Assembly: GCF_018390575.1 (NCBI RefSeq)
Contig: NZ_JAHBCJ010000004.1
Span: forward strand, 136,145 to 200,144
Direction: 5' to 3'
Length of the DNA stretch: 64,000 nt
Origin: Bhargavaea massiliensis
GTDB lineage: Bacteria; Bacillota; Bacilli; Bacillales_A; Planococcaceae
The notes under the pieces are model-generated. The model was not told where the DNA came from. It worked only from the letters and a program-made list of their open reading frames with translations, and made no database searches. Positions 57,208-64,000 of this stretch are shown here, piece after piece; positions within the stretch are counted from its first letter, which is position 1, and the number at the start of each line of letters is the position of its first letter. A program made the position numbers and the translations under genes.

Positions 57208-57505
57208 GCGGGGTTTTTCATTTCCCGAGTCCCTCCTGTCTCTGCTGATCGTGTATGTGATTTTTACGTCTCTATTCCCATTGACTGACCGGATGATGAT
57301 GAATCTCGAAGAGCAGAAACTTTCTGTACAGGCCGCTTCTGTCGCATCCGATGCGGTGGACGGGCATTACCTGACCGGAGCCGTTGAAGGCTCACGAACG
57401 ATTGGAAGTGCGGTATTCGATTGGAGGATGCAGGGAGGGGGAATCTGTGTTTCATATAAGGCAGCCTCCGGCTGGCAGTCGCGCTGCTATGAGCCGGGCG
57501 GGTGA
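57197..57505 (+). CDS. comGE: Competence minor pseudopilin ComGE
   Basis: The 102-residue protein starts at TTG 57197 with AAAGGGAGG upstream. The leader MSGERG is followed by FSFPESLLSLLIVYVIFTSL, a prepilin-like segment with the conserved Glu at +5. Two Cys lie near the C-terminus (GGGICVSY and SRCYEPG). Position after comGD supports ComGE. It overlaps the comGF start. Confidence 0.8.
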   Translation: MSGERGFSFPESLLSLLIVYVIFTSLFPLTDRMMMNLEEQKLSVQAASVASDAVDGHYLTGAVEGSRTIGSAVFDWRMQGGGICVSYKAASGWQSRCYEPGG

Positions 57506-57932
57506 GGGGGGATACACATTTATCGAAGCTTTGCTTCACCTGGTCATCCTCTCGGCGTTTTTTATCTTGTTCGCCGGATTCTTCCGGTATTCTGCAGGCA
57601 TGGCCCACCACATCGGCGATCCATCCTCGGTGGAATGGGAATTGTTCAGGTATGAGCTGGCTGAATATCTGAAGGGCGTGGACGGTGTGCAGGTGGGTGA
57701 ACAGGGAAATTTGCTAAAGGTGATCCATAAAGACAAAGTAACCGAAATCGGCCATTACCCTGTACAGTCCATGATCCGCAAGCGGGTGAACGCAGAGGGG
57801 CATGAGCCGATGCTGACCGGTGTGAGGTCGGTCAACATCTCCGTATCGGAAAACGTACTGTCCATCCGTGCCGTCTTTAACGATGGAACCGAGAGGGGGA
57901 CGATGCATCATCTTCTTCCGGCTGAAGAATGA
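57447..57932 (+). CDS. comGF: Competence minor pseudopilin ComGF
   Basis: From GTG 57447 (GGGAGGGGG 5 nt upstream) the protein has 161 residues. A 22-residue basic leader ends in EGG, followed by YTFIEALLHLVILSAFFILF, with the pseudopilin helix. ATG 57489, which lacks a good ribosome-binding site, would give a shorter leader. The C-terminal domain ends HHLLPAEE. The gene overlaps comGE upstream and comGG downstream. Confidence 0.78.
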   Translation: MFHIRQPPAGSRAAMSRAGEGGYTFIEALLHLVILSAFFILFAGFFRYSAGMAHHIGDPSSVEWELFRYELAEYLKGVDGVQVGEQGNLLKVIHKDKVTEIGHYPVQSMIRKRVNAEGHEPMLTGVRSVNISVSENVLSIRAVFNDGTERGTMHHLLPAEE

Positions 57933-58269
57933 AGCAGGAGGGATTCTGCCCGCCGCGCTTCTCCTCCTATTTCTTGTTTCCGGCTTGGTACTTTTCGTTA
58001 CAAATGCTTATTTGGCACAAATGCAGGCTTATACTTTATTGGAATCTTCCCACGCTCGTGATACGATTAGAAAAATCGAGTCGTATTTTAGCGAAGCGGA
58101 ACCGCTTTTAGGCAGGTGGGAAGATGAAAAGGGTATACCTGATCGGCTACATGGGATCCGGGAAGTCAGCGATCGGGAAGCGGCTGAGCTACGCGCTGCG
58201 CCTTCCGTATTACGATATGGACAGGGAGATCGAGAAGCAGGCTGGCATGAAAATTCCGCAGATTTTTGA
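57883..58269 (+). CDS. comGG: ComGG-like protein whose frame runs into aroK
   Basis: The frame encodes a pseudopilin-like N-terminus, GGILPAALLLLFLVSGLVLFV, as in ComGG, which lacks the usual prepilin cleavage motif. From ATG 57883 it has 128 residues, the usual ComGG length. The last 48 or so codons overlap aroK by 146 bp in another frame. No good ribosome-binding site precedes ATG 57883. A better one, GAGGGGG (57893-57899), points to an in-frame ATC. Either the overlap is genuine or comGG has lost its stop codon and is degenerating. Confidence 0.5.
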   Translation: MEPRGGRCIIFFRLKNEAGGILPAALLLLFLVSGLVLFVTNAYLAQMQAYTLLESSHARDTIRKIESYFSEAEPLLGRWEDEKGIPDRLHGIREVSDREAAELRAAPSVLRYGQGDREAGWHENSADF

Positions 58270-58645
58270 GCAATACGGAGAAGAGCATTTCCGCCAGATG
58301 GAAACAGACTTTCTGCGGAATTTCCGGGATGAGTGGTGCATCATCTCAACGGGCGGCGGGACACCGATGCGTCCGGAAAACCGGAAACTTCTCCGGCAGA
58401 CCGGGCTTGTCCTGTTTCTCAATGCCCCGTTTTTCGAAATCTGGAGGCGGATCAGGACCGACAAAAACCGCCCGATCGTCCAGCGTTCGACACGTGAGGA
58501 TCTTCAGAGGATCTACAACGAGCGCAAAAAGGTCTACAAAAGGACTGCGCATATCACCATCAATACAAAGGGGCGCAGCCTCCGCCAAGCCACAGATTAT
58601 GCCGCCAGGCAGGTCAGACGGCTGAAAGGCAGAGAAAAGCGCTGA
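58124..58645 (+). CDS. aroK: Shikimate kinase
   Basis: AroK phosphorylates shikimate in aromatic amino-acid synthesis. The 173-residue protein begins MKRVYLIGYMGSGKSAIGKR, with the P-loop GYMGSGKS at residues 8-15, the DxD-type motif YYDMDREIE near 29-37, and the ISTGGGTPM loop near 74. AGGTGG lies 4 nt before ATG 58124, inside the comGG frame. The protein is complete, so aroK is intact and comGG is the gene in doubt. Confidence 0.95.
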   Translation: MKRVYLIGYMGSGKSAIGKRLSYALRLPYYDMDREIEKQAGMKIPQIFEQYGEEHFRQMETDFLRNFRDEWCIISTGGGTPMRPENRKLLRQTGLVLFLNAPFFEIWRRIRTDKNRPIVQRSTREDLQRIYNERKKVYKRTAHITINTKGRSLRQATDYAARQVRRLKGREKR

Positions 58646-58651
58646 AAAATC

Positions 58652-58686
58652 ACCGGAATCCGAACTTTATCGGGTTCCGGTTTTTA
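58652..58686 (+). terminator. Rho-independent terminator of comG-aroK
   Basis: ACCGGAATCCGA and TCGGGTTCCGGT pair with one wobble and are followed by TTTTATTT. Confidence 0.85.
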
Positions 58687-58721
58687 TTTCGTTCGTTTTT
58701 GATTCTAGTTTTGAAAAGATA

Positions 58722-58750
58722 TTGCCTTTCTCAAAATTCAATGTTAGGAT
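58722..58750 (+). promoter_or_regulatory. Promoter candidate of the gcv operon
   Basis: TTGCCT (58722-58727), 17 bp, TAGGAT (58745-58750). It precedes the glycine riboswitch by about 70 bp. Confidence 0.4.
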
Positions 58751-58817
58751 ATAGGCAAAGCGACAGAACTTTCGCTTGACTCACAGCTGAATAACCGGCA
58801 TCTGCCGGGCGGATGAA

Positions 58818-58976
58818 TGTACGGGGAGAGAACGCACAATTGCGTCGCCGAAGGAGCAAGTAACGGGTGTTATGAATCTCTCAGGCAAAAAGACTCGTAC
58901 AGGACGCATCTCTGGAGAGCGCCGGACCAGCCGGCCACCAACGAGGAAAACCGAGCAGGAAAACTTTCAGGTGACA
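58818..58976 (+). promoter_or_regulatory. Tandem glycine riboswitch upstream of gcvT
   Basis: Aptamer 1 has GGGGAGAG, GCCGAAGGAGCAAG and ATCTCTCAGGCAAAAAGACT (58823-58896). Aptamer 2 has TCTCTGGAGAG, CACCAACGAGGAAAA and CTTTCAGGTGACAGGACAG (about 58908-58983). These are the conserved blocks of the two-aptamer glycine switch. A terminator follows, so glycine binding is predicted to prevent termination and turn on glycine cleavage. It accounts for most of the 402-bp gap between aroK and gcvT. Confidence 0.95.
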
Positions 58977-59018
58977 GGACAGAGGACCCGATTCAAACGG
59001 GTCTCTCTGTCCTTTTTT
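58977..59018 (+). terminator. Riboswitch-controlled terminator
   Basis: GGACAGAGGACCCG (58977-58990) pairs with CGGGTCTCTCTGTCC (58998-59012), followed by TTTTTT. Its 5' arm shares bases with the last helix of aptamer 2, so the two structures exclude each other. Confidence 0.9.
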
Positions 59019-59047
59019 ACATCTGGACGAAACGGAGGAGAAGTGCA

Positions 59048-60157
59048 ATGGCGGAAACCACCTTGCAGCGCACCCCGCTCTATGACTTGTACGCCGGTCA
59101 CGGGGGTAAAACAATCGACTTTGGCGGATGGGATCTTCCCGTCCAGTTTTCCGGCATCAAGTCGGAACATGAAGCGGTACGGACAAGTGCGGGCCTTTTC
59201 GATGTTTCCCACATGGGAGAGGTTCTTGTCGAAGGAAAGGACAGCACCGATTTTCTTCAGAAACTCATGACCAACGATGTTTCGAAGCTTACTGCCGGAC
59301 GCGCACAATATACGATCATGTGCAACGAGCAGGGCGGCACAATCGATGACCTGCTAATCTACAAAATGTCCGATGACAAGTATTTTCTTGTCGTCAACGC
59401 TGCCAACACGGAAAAAGATGTGGAGTGGATGAAGAAGCATGTCGACGGTGATGTCACAGTCACTGATGTGTCGGCGGAATATGCACTTTTGGCACTGCAG
59501 GGACCGAAAGCGGAGGAAGTTCTGTCCAGGCTGACGGATGAGCCCCTTGCGGACATCAAGTTTTTCCGCTTTAAAGAGAATGTTGGCATCTCCGGCCACC
59601 AGGCACTTGTTTCGCGCACCGGATACACCGGAGAAGACGGCTTTGAAATCTACACGTCGCCGGATTCCGCCCATGCACTTTGGGAAGAGATCCTGAAGGA
59701 AGGCGAACAAGACGGAATCGTGCCTGCTGGTCTCGGCGCACGCGACACGCTCCGCTTTGAGGCAGGACTGCCGCTGTATGGGCAGGAAATGGATGAGGAT
59801 ATTTCTCCTCTCGAGGCCGGTCTCGGATTTGCCGTAAAGCTCGGTAAGGAAGCCGACTTCATCGGCAAGGATGCACTCGTCCGCCAAAAAGAAGAAGGCG
59901 TGCCGCGCAAGCTTGCCGGAATCCGCATGATTGACAAAGGCATCCCGCGTACGGGCTATGCCGTCTATAAAGGTGAGGAAAAGATCGGCGAAGTCACGAC
60001 CGGCACCCAGTCCCCGACACTCGGGCTGAACATCGGAAACATCCTCGTCGGTACCGAACACGCTGTTTTGGGTGATGAAGTCGAAGTGGAAGTGCGCAAG
60101 AAACGCCTCAAGGCTGAAATTGTCGAAACCCCATTTTACAAGCGGGCTAAATCCTAA
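59048..60157 (+). CDS. gcvT: Glycine cleavage system aminomethyltransferase (T-protein)
   Basis: GcvT releases ammonia from the aminomethyl-lipoyl H-protein and makes 5,10-methylene-THF. The 369-residue protein begins [20 protein letters not shown]. It has [29 protein letters not shown] and the substrate-region [17 protein letters not shown] near residue 228. GGAGGAG precedes ATG 59048. The frame open from 58817 runs through the riboswitch and is rejected. It starts the gcvT-gcvPA-gcvPB operon. Confidence 0.97.
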   Translation: MAETTLQRTPLYDLYAGHGGKTIDFGGWDLPVQFSGIKSEHEAVRTSAGLFDVSHMGEVLVEGKDSTDFLQKLMTNDVSKLTAGRAQYTIMCNEQGGTIDDLLIYKMSDDKYFLVVNAANTEKDVEWMKKHVDGDVTVTDVSAEYALLALQGPKAEEVLSRLTDEPLADIKFFRFKENVGISGHQALVSRTGYTGEDGFEIYTSPDSAHALWEEILKEGEQDGIVPAGLGARDTLRFEAGLPLYGQEMDEDISPLEAGLGFAVKLGKEADFIGKDALVRQKEEGVPRKLAGIRMIDKGIPRTGYAVYKGEEKIGEVTTGTQSPTLGLNIGNILVGTEHAVLGDEVEVEVRKKRLKAEIVETPFYKRAKS

Positions 60158-60178
60158 ATCAGAAAGAGGTCCAGAATG

Positions 60179-61525
60179 ATGAAGCACCGTTATTTGCCGA
60201 TGACCGAATCGGACAAGAAACAAATGCTTGACGCAATCGGCGTCAAATCCATCGATGAACTGTTCAGTGACATTCCAGAGAAAGTCCGTTTTGACCGTCA
60301 ATATGACCTGAAGCCGGCTCTTTCCGAGACTACTTTGGTGAAGGAACTTTCAGGCCTTGCGGGACGGAACGCCGACAGCAACTCCCATGCGTCTTTTTTG
60401 GGAGCGGGTGTCTATGACCACTACAAGCCGATCATCGTCGACCACGTTATTTCTCGCTCCGAGTTTTACACGGCTTATACGCCGTACCAGCCTGAATTCT
60501 CACAAGGGGAACTCCAGGCGATCTTTGAGTTCCAATCGATGATCTGCGAACTGACCGGCATGGATATTGCCAACTCTTCCATGTATGACGGAGGCACATC
60601 CCTTGCTGAGGCAGGAATGCTCGCTGCCGGCCATACACGGCGGAAAAAGCTTCTGATCTCGGAAGCTGTCCACCCGGAATACCGAGATGTCGTAAAGACA
60701 TATGCCCTCGGACAGTCGATTGACGTCGTAGAGATTCCGCTGAAGGATGGGCGGACGGATTACGATGCACTCCGCAGCATGATCGACGGTGATACGGCCG
60801 GAGTCATGGTCCAGTACCCGAACTTCTTCGGCCAGATTGAAAACATCCAGGAAGCGGCGGATATCGCCCACGAGAACAAGTCGCTGTTTATCGTATCCTC
60901 GAACCCGCTCGCCCTTGCGGTTCTTACTCCTCCGGGCAAGCTCGGTGCGGACATTACTGTCGGGGACGCACAGCCGTTTGGGATTCCTGAAGCATTCGGC
61001 GGTCCGCATTGCGGCTATTTCGCCGTCACCAAGAAATTGATGCGCAAGGTTCCGGGACGCCTAGTCGGAGAAACAAATGATGAGGAAGGCCGCCGTGGCT
61101 ACGTACTGACGCTCCAGGCCCGTGAGCAGCACATCCGCCGCGACAAGGCGACGTCCAATATCTGTTCGAACCAGGCACTTAATGCCCTTGCCGCATCCGT
61201 CGCGATGTCAGGACTCGGCAAGCAGGGGGTCCGCGAGATGGCCCTGCAGAACATCTCGAAAACGCAGTATGCCATCCGGTCATTTAAAGAAGCCGGCTAC
61301 GAGGTTCTGTTCGGCGGCCCAAGCTTCAATGAATTCGTCGTGAAGTGCAAGGAGCCGGTCGCCGAACTGAACCGGCGCCTGCTCGACGCCGGAATCATCG
61401 GCGGGTATCATCTCGGACTGACGTACCCTGAACTGGAAGGCCACATGCTCATCGCAGTGACCGAACAGCGGACAAAGGAAGAAATCGATGCACTTGTGCA
61501 GGAAATGGAGGCCATCCATGCATAA
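60179..61525 (+). CDS. gcvPA: Glycine dehydrogenase (decarboxylating) subunit 1
   Basis: Subunit 1 of the split P-protein, which decarboxylates glycine with pyridoxal phosphate and passes the aminomethyl group to lipoylated GcvH. The 448-residue protein begins [20 protein letters not shown], the usual GcvPA start, so ATG 60179 (9 nt after GAGG) is preferred to ATG 60176. It has [20 protein letters not shown] and [15 protein letters not shown]. It overlaps gcvPB by 8 bp. Confidence 0.96.
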   Translation: MKHRYLPMTESDKKQMLDAIGVKSIDELFSDIPEKVRFDRQYDLKPALSETTLVKELSGLAGRNADSNSHASFLGAGVYDHYKPIIVDHVISRSEFYTAYTPYQPEFSQGELQAIFEFQSMICELTGMDIANSSMYDGGTSLAEAGMLAAGHTRRKKLLISEAVHPEYRDVVKTYALGQSIDVVEIPLKDGRTDYDALRSMIDGDTAGVMVQYPNFFGQIENIQEAADIAHENKSLFIVSSNPLALAVLTPPGKLGADITVGDAQPFGIPEAFGGPHCGYFAVTKKLMRKVPGRLVGETNDEEGRRGYVLTLQAREQHIRRDKATSNICSNQALNALAASVAMSGLGKQGVREMALQNISKTQYAIRSFKEAGYEVLFGGPSFNEFVVKCKEPVAELNRRLLDAGIIGGYHLGLTYPELEGHMLIAVTEQRTKEEIDALVQEMEAIHA

Positions 61526-63005
61526 AGAGAATCAGCCGCTCATTTTTGAAATCAGCAAAGAAGGCCGAATCGGATACAGCCTTCCGGAACTCGATGTTCC
61601 GGAAACCGACCTTTCCGGCCTGCTTCCGGAAGGTCTTGTCCGTGAAGAACCGGCAGAGCTTCCGGAAGTATCGGAACTGGATATCATGCGCCATTACACG
61701 GCACTTTCAACACGGAACCACGGCGTAGACTCCGGCTTCTACCCGCTCGGCTCATGCACGATGAAGTACAATCCAAAAGTCAACGAAGCTGTGGCCCGCC
61801 TGTCCGGCTTTGCGAATGTCCACCCGCTCCAGGAAGAGTCTTCCGTCCAGGGCGCAATGGAACTGATGTACGACCTTCAGGAGCATCTGGTCGAGATCAC
61901 GGGAATGGATGAAGTAACGCTTCAATCCGCAGCGGGAGCGCACGGGGAATGGACGGCACTGATGATGATCCGTGCCTTCCATGAGGCGAACGGTGACTAC
62001 AACCGGACGAAGGTCATCATTCCGGACTCCGCACACGGAACCAACCCGGCTTCCGCGACTGTGGCCGGCCTTGAGACAATCACGGTCAAATCTGATGAAA
62101 ACGGACTGGTCGATATCGAGGATCTGAAGCGCGTGGCCGGGGAAGATACGGCCGCCCTCATGCTGACCAACCCGAACACGCTCGGCCTGTTTGAGGAAAA
62201 CATCCTCGAAATGGCGGAAATCGTCCATGGCGTAGGCGGCAAGCTTTATTATGACGGCGCCAACCTTAATGCCATCATGAGCAAGGTCCGCCCAGGGGAT
62301 ATGGGCTTCGATGCCGTCCACCTGAACCTTCACAAAACGTTCACCGGTCCTCACGGCGGCGGCGGTCCGGGCTCCGGCCCTGTCGGCGTCAAAAAGGAAC
62401 TCGTCCCGTTCCTGCCAAAGCCGGTCCTTGTGAAAAAAGATGATGTATTCACATTTGACTACGACCGTCCGAAGGCGATCGGCCGGATCAAGCCATTCTA
62501 CGGGAACTTCGGCATCAACGTGCGCGCGTATGCGTATATCCGCTCTATGGGAGCGGAAGGCCTGAAGCTTGTGTCGGAATATGCCGTGCTGAATGCGAAC
62601 TACATGATGCGCCGCCTTGCGCCGTACTTCGATCTGCCGTATGACCGCCACTGCAAGCATGAATTCGTACTGAGCGGCCGCCGCCAGAAGCAGCTCGGCG
62701 TCCGTACGCTCGATATCGCCAAGCGTCTGCTTGACTTTGGCTTCCATCCGCCGACCATCTACTTCCCGCTTAACGTCGAGGAAGGCATGATGATCGAGCC
62801 GACCGAAACGGAATCCAAGGAAACACTGGATGCGTTCATCGATGCGATGATCCAGATCGCCCGCGAGGCGGAAGAGAATCCTGAAATCGTCCAGGAAGCG
62901 CCTCACACGACCGTCGTGAGCCGTCTTGACGAGACTCAGGCTGCCCGGAAGCCTGTACTGAAGTACAGCCGTCCTGAAACGGCGGAACCGGTTGCTGTAA
63001 ACTGA
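61518..63005 (+). CDS. gcvPB: Glycine dehydrogenase (decarboxylating) subunit 2
   Basis: Subunit 2 carries the pyridoxal-phosphate lysine in [20 protein letters not shown] near residue 273. The 495-residue protein also has [16 protein letters not shown] near 75 and [13 protein letters not shown] near 133. ATG 61518 with GGAGG upstream is chosen. gcvH and lipoate transfer genes are outside, except for the lipM start at the window end. Two hairpins follow. Confidence 0.96.
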   Translation: MHKENQPLIFEISKEGRIGYSLPELDVPETDLSGLLPEGLVREEPAELPEVSELDIMRHYTALSTRNHGVDSGFYPLGSCTMKYNPKVNEAVARLSGFANVHPLQEESSVQGAMELMYDLQEHLVEITGMDEVTLQSAAGAHGEWTALMMIRAFHEANGDYNRTKVIIPDSAHGTNPASATVAGLETITVKSDENGLVDIEDLKRVAGEDTAALMLTNPNTLGLFEENILEMAEIVHGVGGKLYYDGANLNAIMSKVRPGDMGFDAVHLNLHKTFTGPHGGGGPGSGPVGVKKELVPFLPKPVLVKKDDVFTFDYDRPKAIGRIKPFYGNFGINVRAYAYIRSMGAEGLKLVSEYAVLNANYMMRRLAPYFDLPYDRHCKHEFVLSGRRQKQLGVRTLDIAKRLLDFGFHPPTIYFPLNVEEGMMIEPTETESKETLDAFIDAMIQIAREAEENPEIVQEAPHTTVVSRLDETQAARKPVLKYSRPETAEPVAVN

Positions 63006-63022
63006 CAAGTGCATATCAAAGA

Positions 63023-63094
63023 AGGCCCGCAATGGTTGCGGGCCTTCCGGCTGCAGACAAAGGGAGCGGTGACTTCTTTGTCTGCAGTTTTTTT
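63023..63094 (+). terminator. Double hairpin terminator of the gcv operon
   Basis: First hairpin GAAGGCCCGCAA / TTGCGGGCCTTC (about 63030-63047) without a T run. The second, CTGCAGACAAAG (63051-63062) / CTTTGTCTGCAG (63076-63087), is followed by seven T residues. Confidence 0.88.
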
Positions 63095-63148
63095 CTGTTG
63101 CCGGGGAAAATCGTGCCGCTTGGGTGGGCAGCCTGCGGATTCAGCCGG

Positions 63149-63302
63149 TTTCATCATTGGCCCTGTTTGTTTCGTCATTGGAGCGGCCAATTTCGTCATT
63201 GGTCCCGCCGGTTTCGTCATTCATCCGCGAATGCCGAAACCGGGAGCGTGAATGACGAAACCGAACATCTGAATGACGAAACTTAACACCTGAATGCCGA
63301 AA
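63149..63302. repeat. Symmetrical array: four 11-bp words and four inverted copies, all at a 21-bp period
   Basis: TTTCRTCATTS occurs at 63149, 63170, 63191 and 63212. Its reverse complement GAATGMCGAAA occurs at 63229, 63250, 63271 and 63292. Every step within each half is exactly 21 bp and the dyad centre is at about 63225.5. The 10-bp spacers differ in sequence. A transcript could fold into a rod with four 11-bp helices separated by internal loops. It lies between convergent gcvPB and the rhodanese gene. Reading frames through it encode heptapeptide repeats only because 21 bp is seven codons. Function unknown. Confidence 0.9.
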
Positions 63303-63339
63303 CCGACACTATTCCCATATGCCCGTCCCGAAATCAAAC

Positions 63340-63369
63340 GCCGCCGTGCAGGAATCCTTGCACGGCGGC
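63340..63369 (-). terminator. Terminator of the rhodanese-like gene
   Basis: GCCGCCGTGCA and TGCACGGCGGC form an 11-bp perfect stem. On the minus strand it is followed by GTTTGATTT. Confidence 0.75.
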
Positions 63370-63378
63370 GCGATGATT

Positions 63379-63768
63379 TTACTTTTTCGTCTTGACCTTT
63401 CCGGTCCACTGGCGGAAGCCACCCGTCAACATGTAGAGTTGCCCATAGCCGCGTTTTTTAAGGTAAAGTGCGGCACGGCCGCTCCGGGAGCCGTTCTGGT
63501 CGTACAGGTAAACCGGCTTGTCCGGACGGATCTCCTTGTAGCGCTGGGAGAATTGCGTAAACGGGATGTTGCGGGCGCCGAGGATATGTCCCGCGTCAAA
63601 GTCCTTTTGTTCGCGCACATCGATCAGCTGGGCTTTCCGGTAGCCGGCGATAAACTCCTCCTGACTGAGGGCTGTCACCGCCTTGCGGGTCCTTAGCACG
63701 GTCACGAGCAGGTAGATGATCAATCCGAAAAGGATTGCGGAAATGATATAAAGTGATTCCAAAGCCAT
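63379..63768 (-). CDS. Membrane-anchored rhodanese-like protein (YqhL type) without catalytic Cys
   Basis: The 129-residue protein has one N-terminal membrane helix (about 5-25) and a rhodanese domain with LIDVREQKDFDAGHILGARNIP and LTGGFRQWTGKV. In active rhodaneses the loop is CxxGxRS. Here it reads DQNGSRS, with Asp at about residue 90 in place of the sulfur-carrying Cys, so sulfurtransferase activity is doubtful. The position between gcvPB and lipM matches B. subtilis yqhL, but here it is on the opposite strand from the gcv operon. Confidence 0.85.
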   Translation of the reverse strand: MALESLYIISAILFGLIIYLLVTVLRTRKAVTALSQEEFIAGYRKAQLIDVREQKDFDAGHILGARNIPFTQFSQRYKEIRPDKPVYLYDQNGSRSGRAALYLKKRGYGQLYMLTGGFRQWTGKVKTKK

Positions 63769-63914
63769 TTTCCCCTTTCTCTCTCCCTAAGATTATAAAA
63801 GAACTCACGCGCTTCGTCCACGGCCGGACAAAATATCGGCCCCGACCGCTCAAAAGAGACAGGGGATTGTGATAAACTAAATCCATTGTGTTTTTTTGAA
63901 AGGGGCTGTCGGAA

Positions 63915-64000
63915 ATGACAGAAAAATGGATGTTTATCAACTCCGGTCCGCAGACCGGGTCCTATAATATGGCGATGGACGACGCGCTGCTCGAACTTCA
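63915..64000 (+). CDS. lipM: Octanoyltransferase LipM, N-terminal part (cut by window end)
   Basis: The 28 visible codons begin MTEKWMFINSGPQTGSYNMA and continue with the MDDALLEL motif of LipM/LplA-type octanoyl- and lipoyl-transferases. LipM moves octanoate from acyl carrier protein to GcvH, the first step of lipoate assembly, so it serves the glycine cleavage system encoded just upstream. AAAGGGG precedes ATG 63915. The rest lies beyond the window. Confidence 0.85.
   Translation, partial: MTEKWMFINSGPQTGSYNMAMDDALLEL

Noticed and set aside
58817-59047. N-terminal extension of gcvT
   Set aside because: The frame runs through the glycine riboswitch and its terminator. The ribosome-binding site and family start point to 59048.
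61752-63032. 426-codon open frame on the minus strand opposite gcvPB
   Set aside because: Shadow of gcvPB, starting within its terminator region.
63032-63286. Open frames through the 21-bp array giving FRHW-, FVIG-, MTK- or NDET-type heptapeptides
   Set aside because: The 21-bp period equals seven codons, so several frames stay open on both strands by construction. There is no ribosome-binding site, and the spacers vary without regard to any one frame.
63149-63302. CRISPR array
   Set aside because: Repeat units are only 11 bp, spacers 10 bp, and the second half is inverted. No cas genes are present.

Overview
The window is a piece of chromosome from a low-G+C-type Gram-positive bacterium (Bacillota, Bacillales/Caryophanales). 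The gene order is close to the Bacillus subtilis lepA-to-lipM stretch. Several traits suggest a member of the Planococcaceae/Caryophanaceae: base composition richer in G+C than B. subtilis, a single-chain glycyl-tRNA synthetase behind a T-box, aroK directly after comG, and no pst operon. This assignment rests on gene content and remembered synteny, not on a search.

Layout. (1) 1-9,993: lepA, hemW, then the heat-shock cluster hrcA-grpE-dnaK-dnaJ behind a perfect CIRCE operator, followed by prmA and rsmE. (2) 9,998-17,866: mtaB, deoC, rpsU, a nfeD-floA-yqfB membrane-stress operon with a SigW-type promoter, the sporulation-family pair yqfC-yqfD, and phoH. (3) 18,057-23,222: pgpH-ybeY-dgkA-cdd-era-recO. 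(4) 23,597-25,324: glyS with a T-box leader on the minus strand, divergent from ccpN. (5) 25,365-33,836: ccpN, the PPDK regulator gene, dnaG-rpoD, an acyl-CoA dehydrogenase, cccA, trmK and a Nif3-like gene. (6) 33,883-43,000: ispH, yqfQ, cshB, nfo, a DUF2624 gene, a Zur-controlled zinc-uptake operon (znuC-znuB-zur), a yqfW-like gene, ispG, a LysM-like gene and a DUF1189 gene. (7) 43,159-54,140: Na/Pi cotransporter, DUF456 gene, sodA, a class B PBP, rpmG, 5-formyl-THF cyclo-ligase, yqgQ, ltaS behind a SigM-type promoter, a lipoprotein and the small yqgW/yqgX/yqgY group. (8) 54,265-58,645: the comGA-GG competence pilus operon running into aroK. (9) 58,700-64,000: tandem glycine riboswitch, gcvT-gcvPA-gcvPB, an unusual repeat array, a rhodanese-like gene and the start of lipM.

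Almost all genes are conserved housekeeping genes. The regulatory DNA is rich: CIRCE, Zur box, T-box, glycine riboswitch, two ECF-sigma promoter candidates of identical geometry, a TetR-type operator inside a promoter, and a probable attenuator or small RNA ahead of dnaG. The least explained structure is at 63,149-63,302. Four copies of an 11-bp word spaced exactly 21 bp apart are followed by four inverted copies, also 21 bp apart, giving one large dyad between two convergent genes. I saw no insertion sequence, prophage, CRISPR array, tRNA or rRNA gene. Start codons were chosen by ribosome-binding site and family N-terminus, and several differ from the longest possible reading frame.
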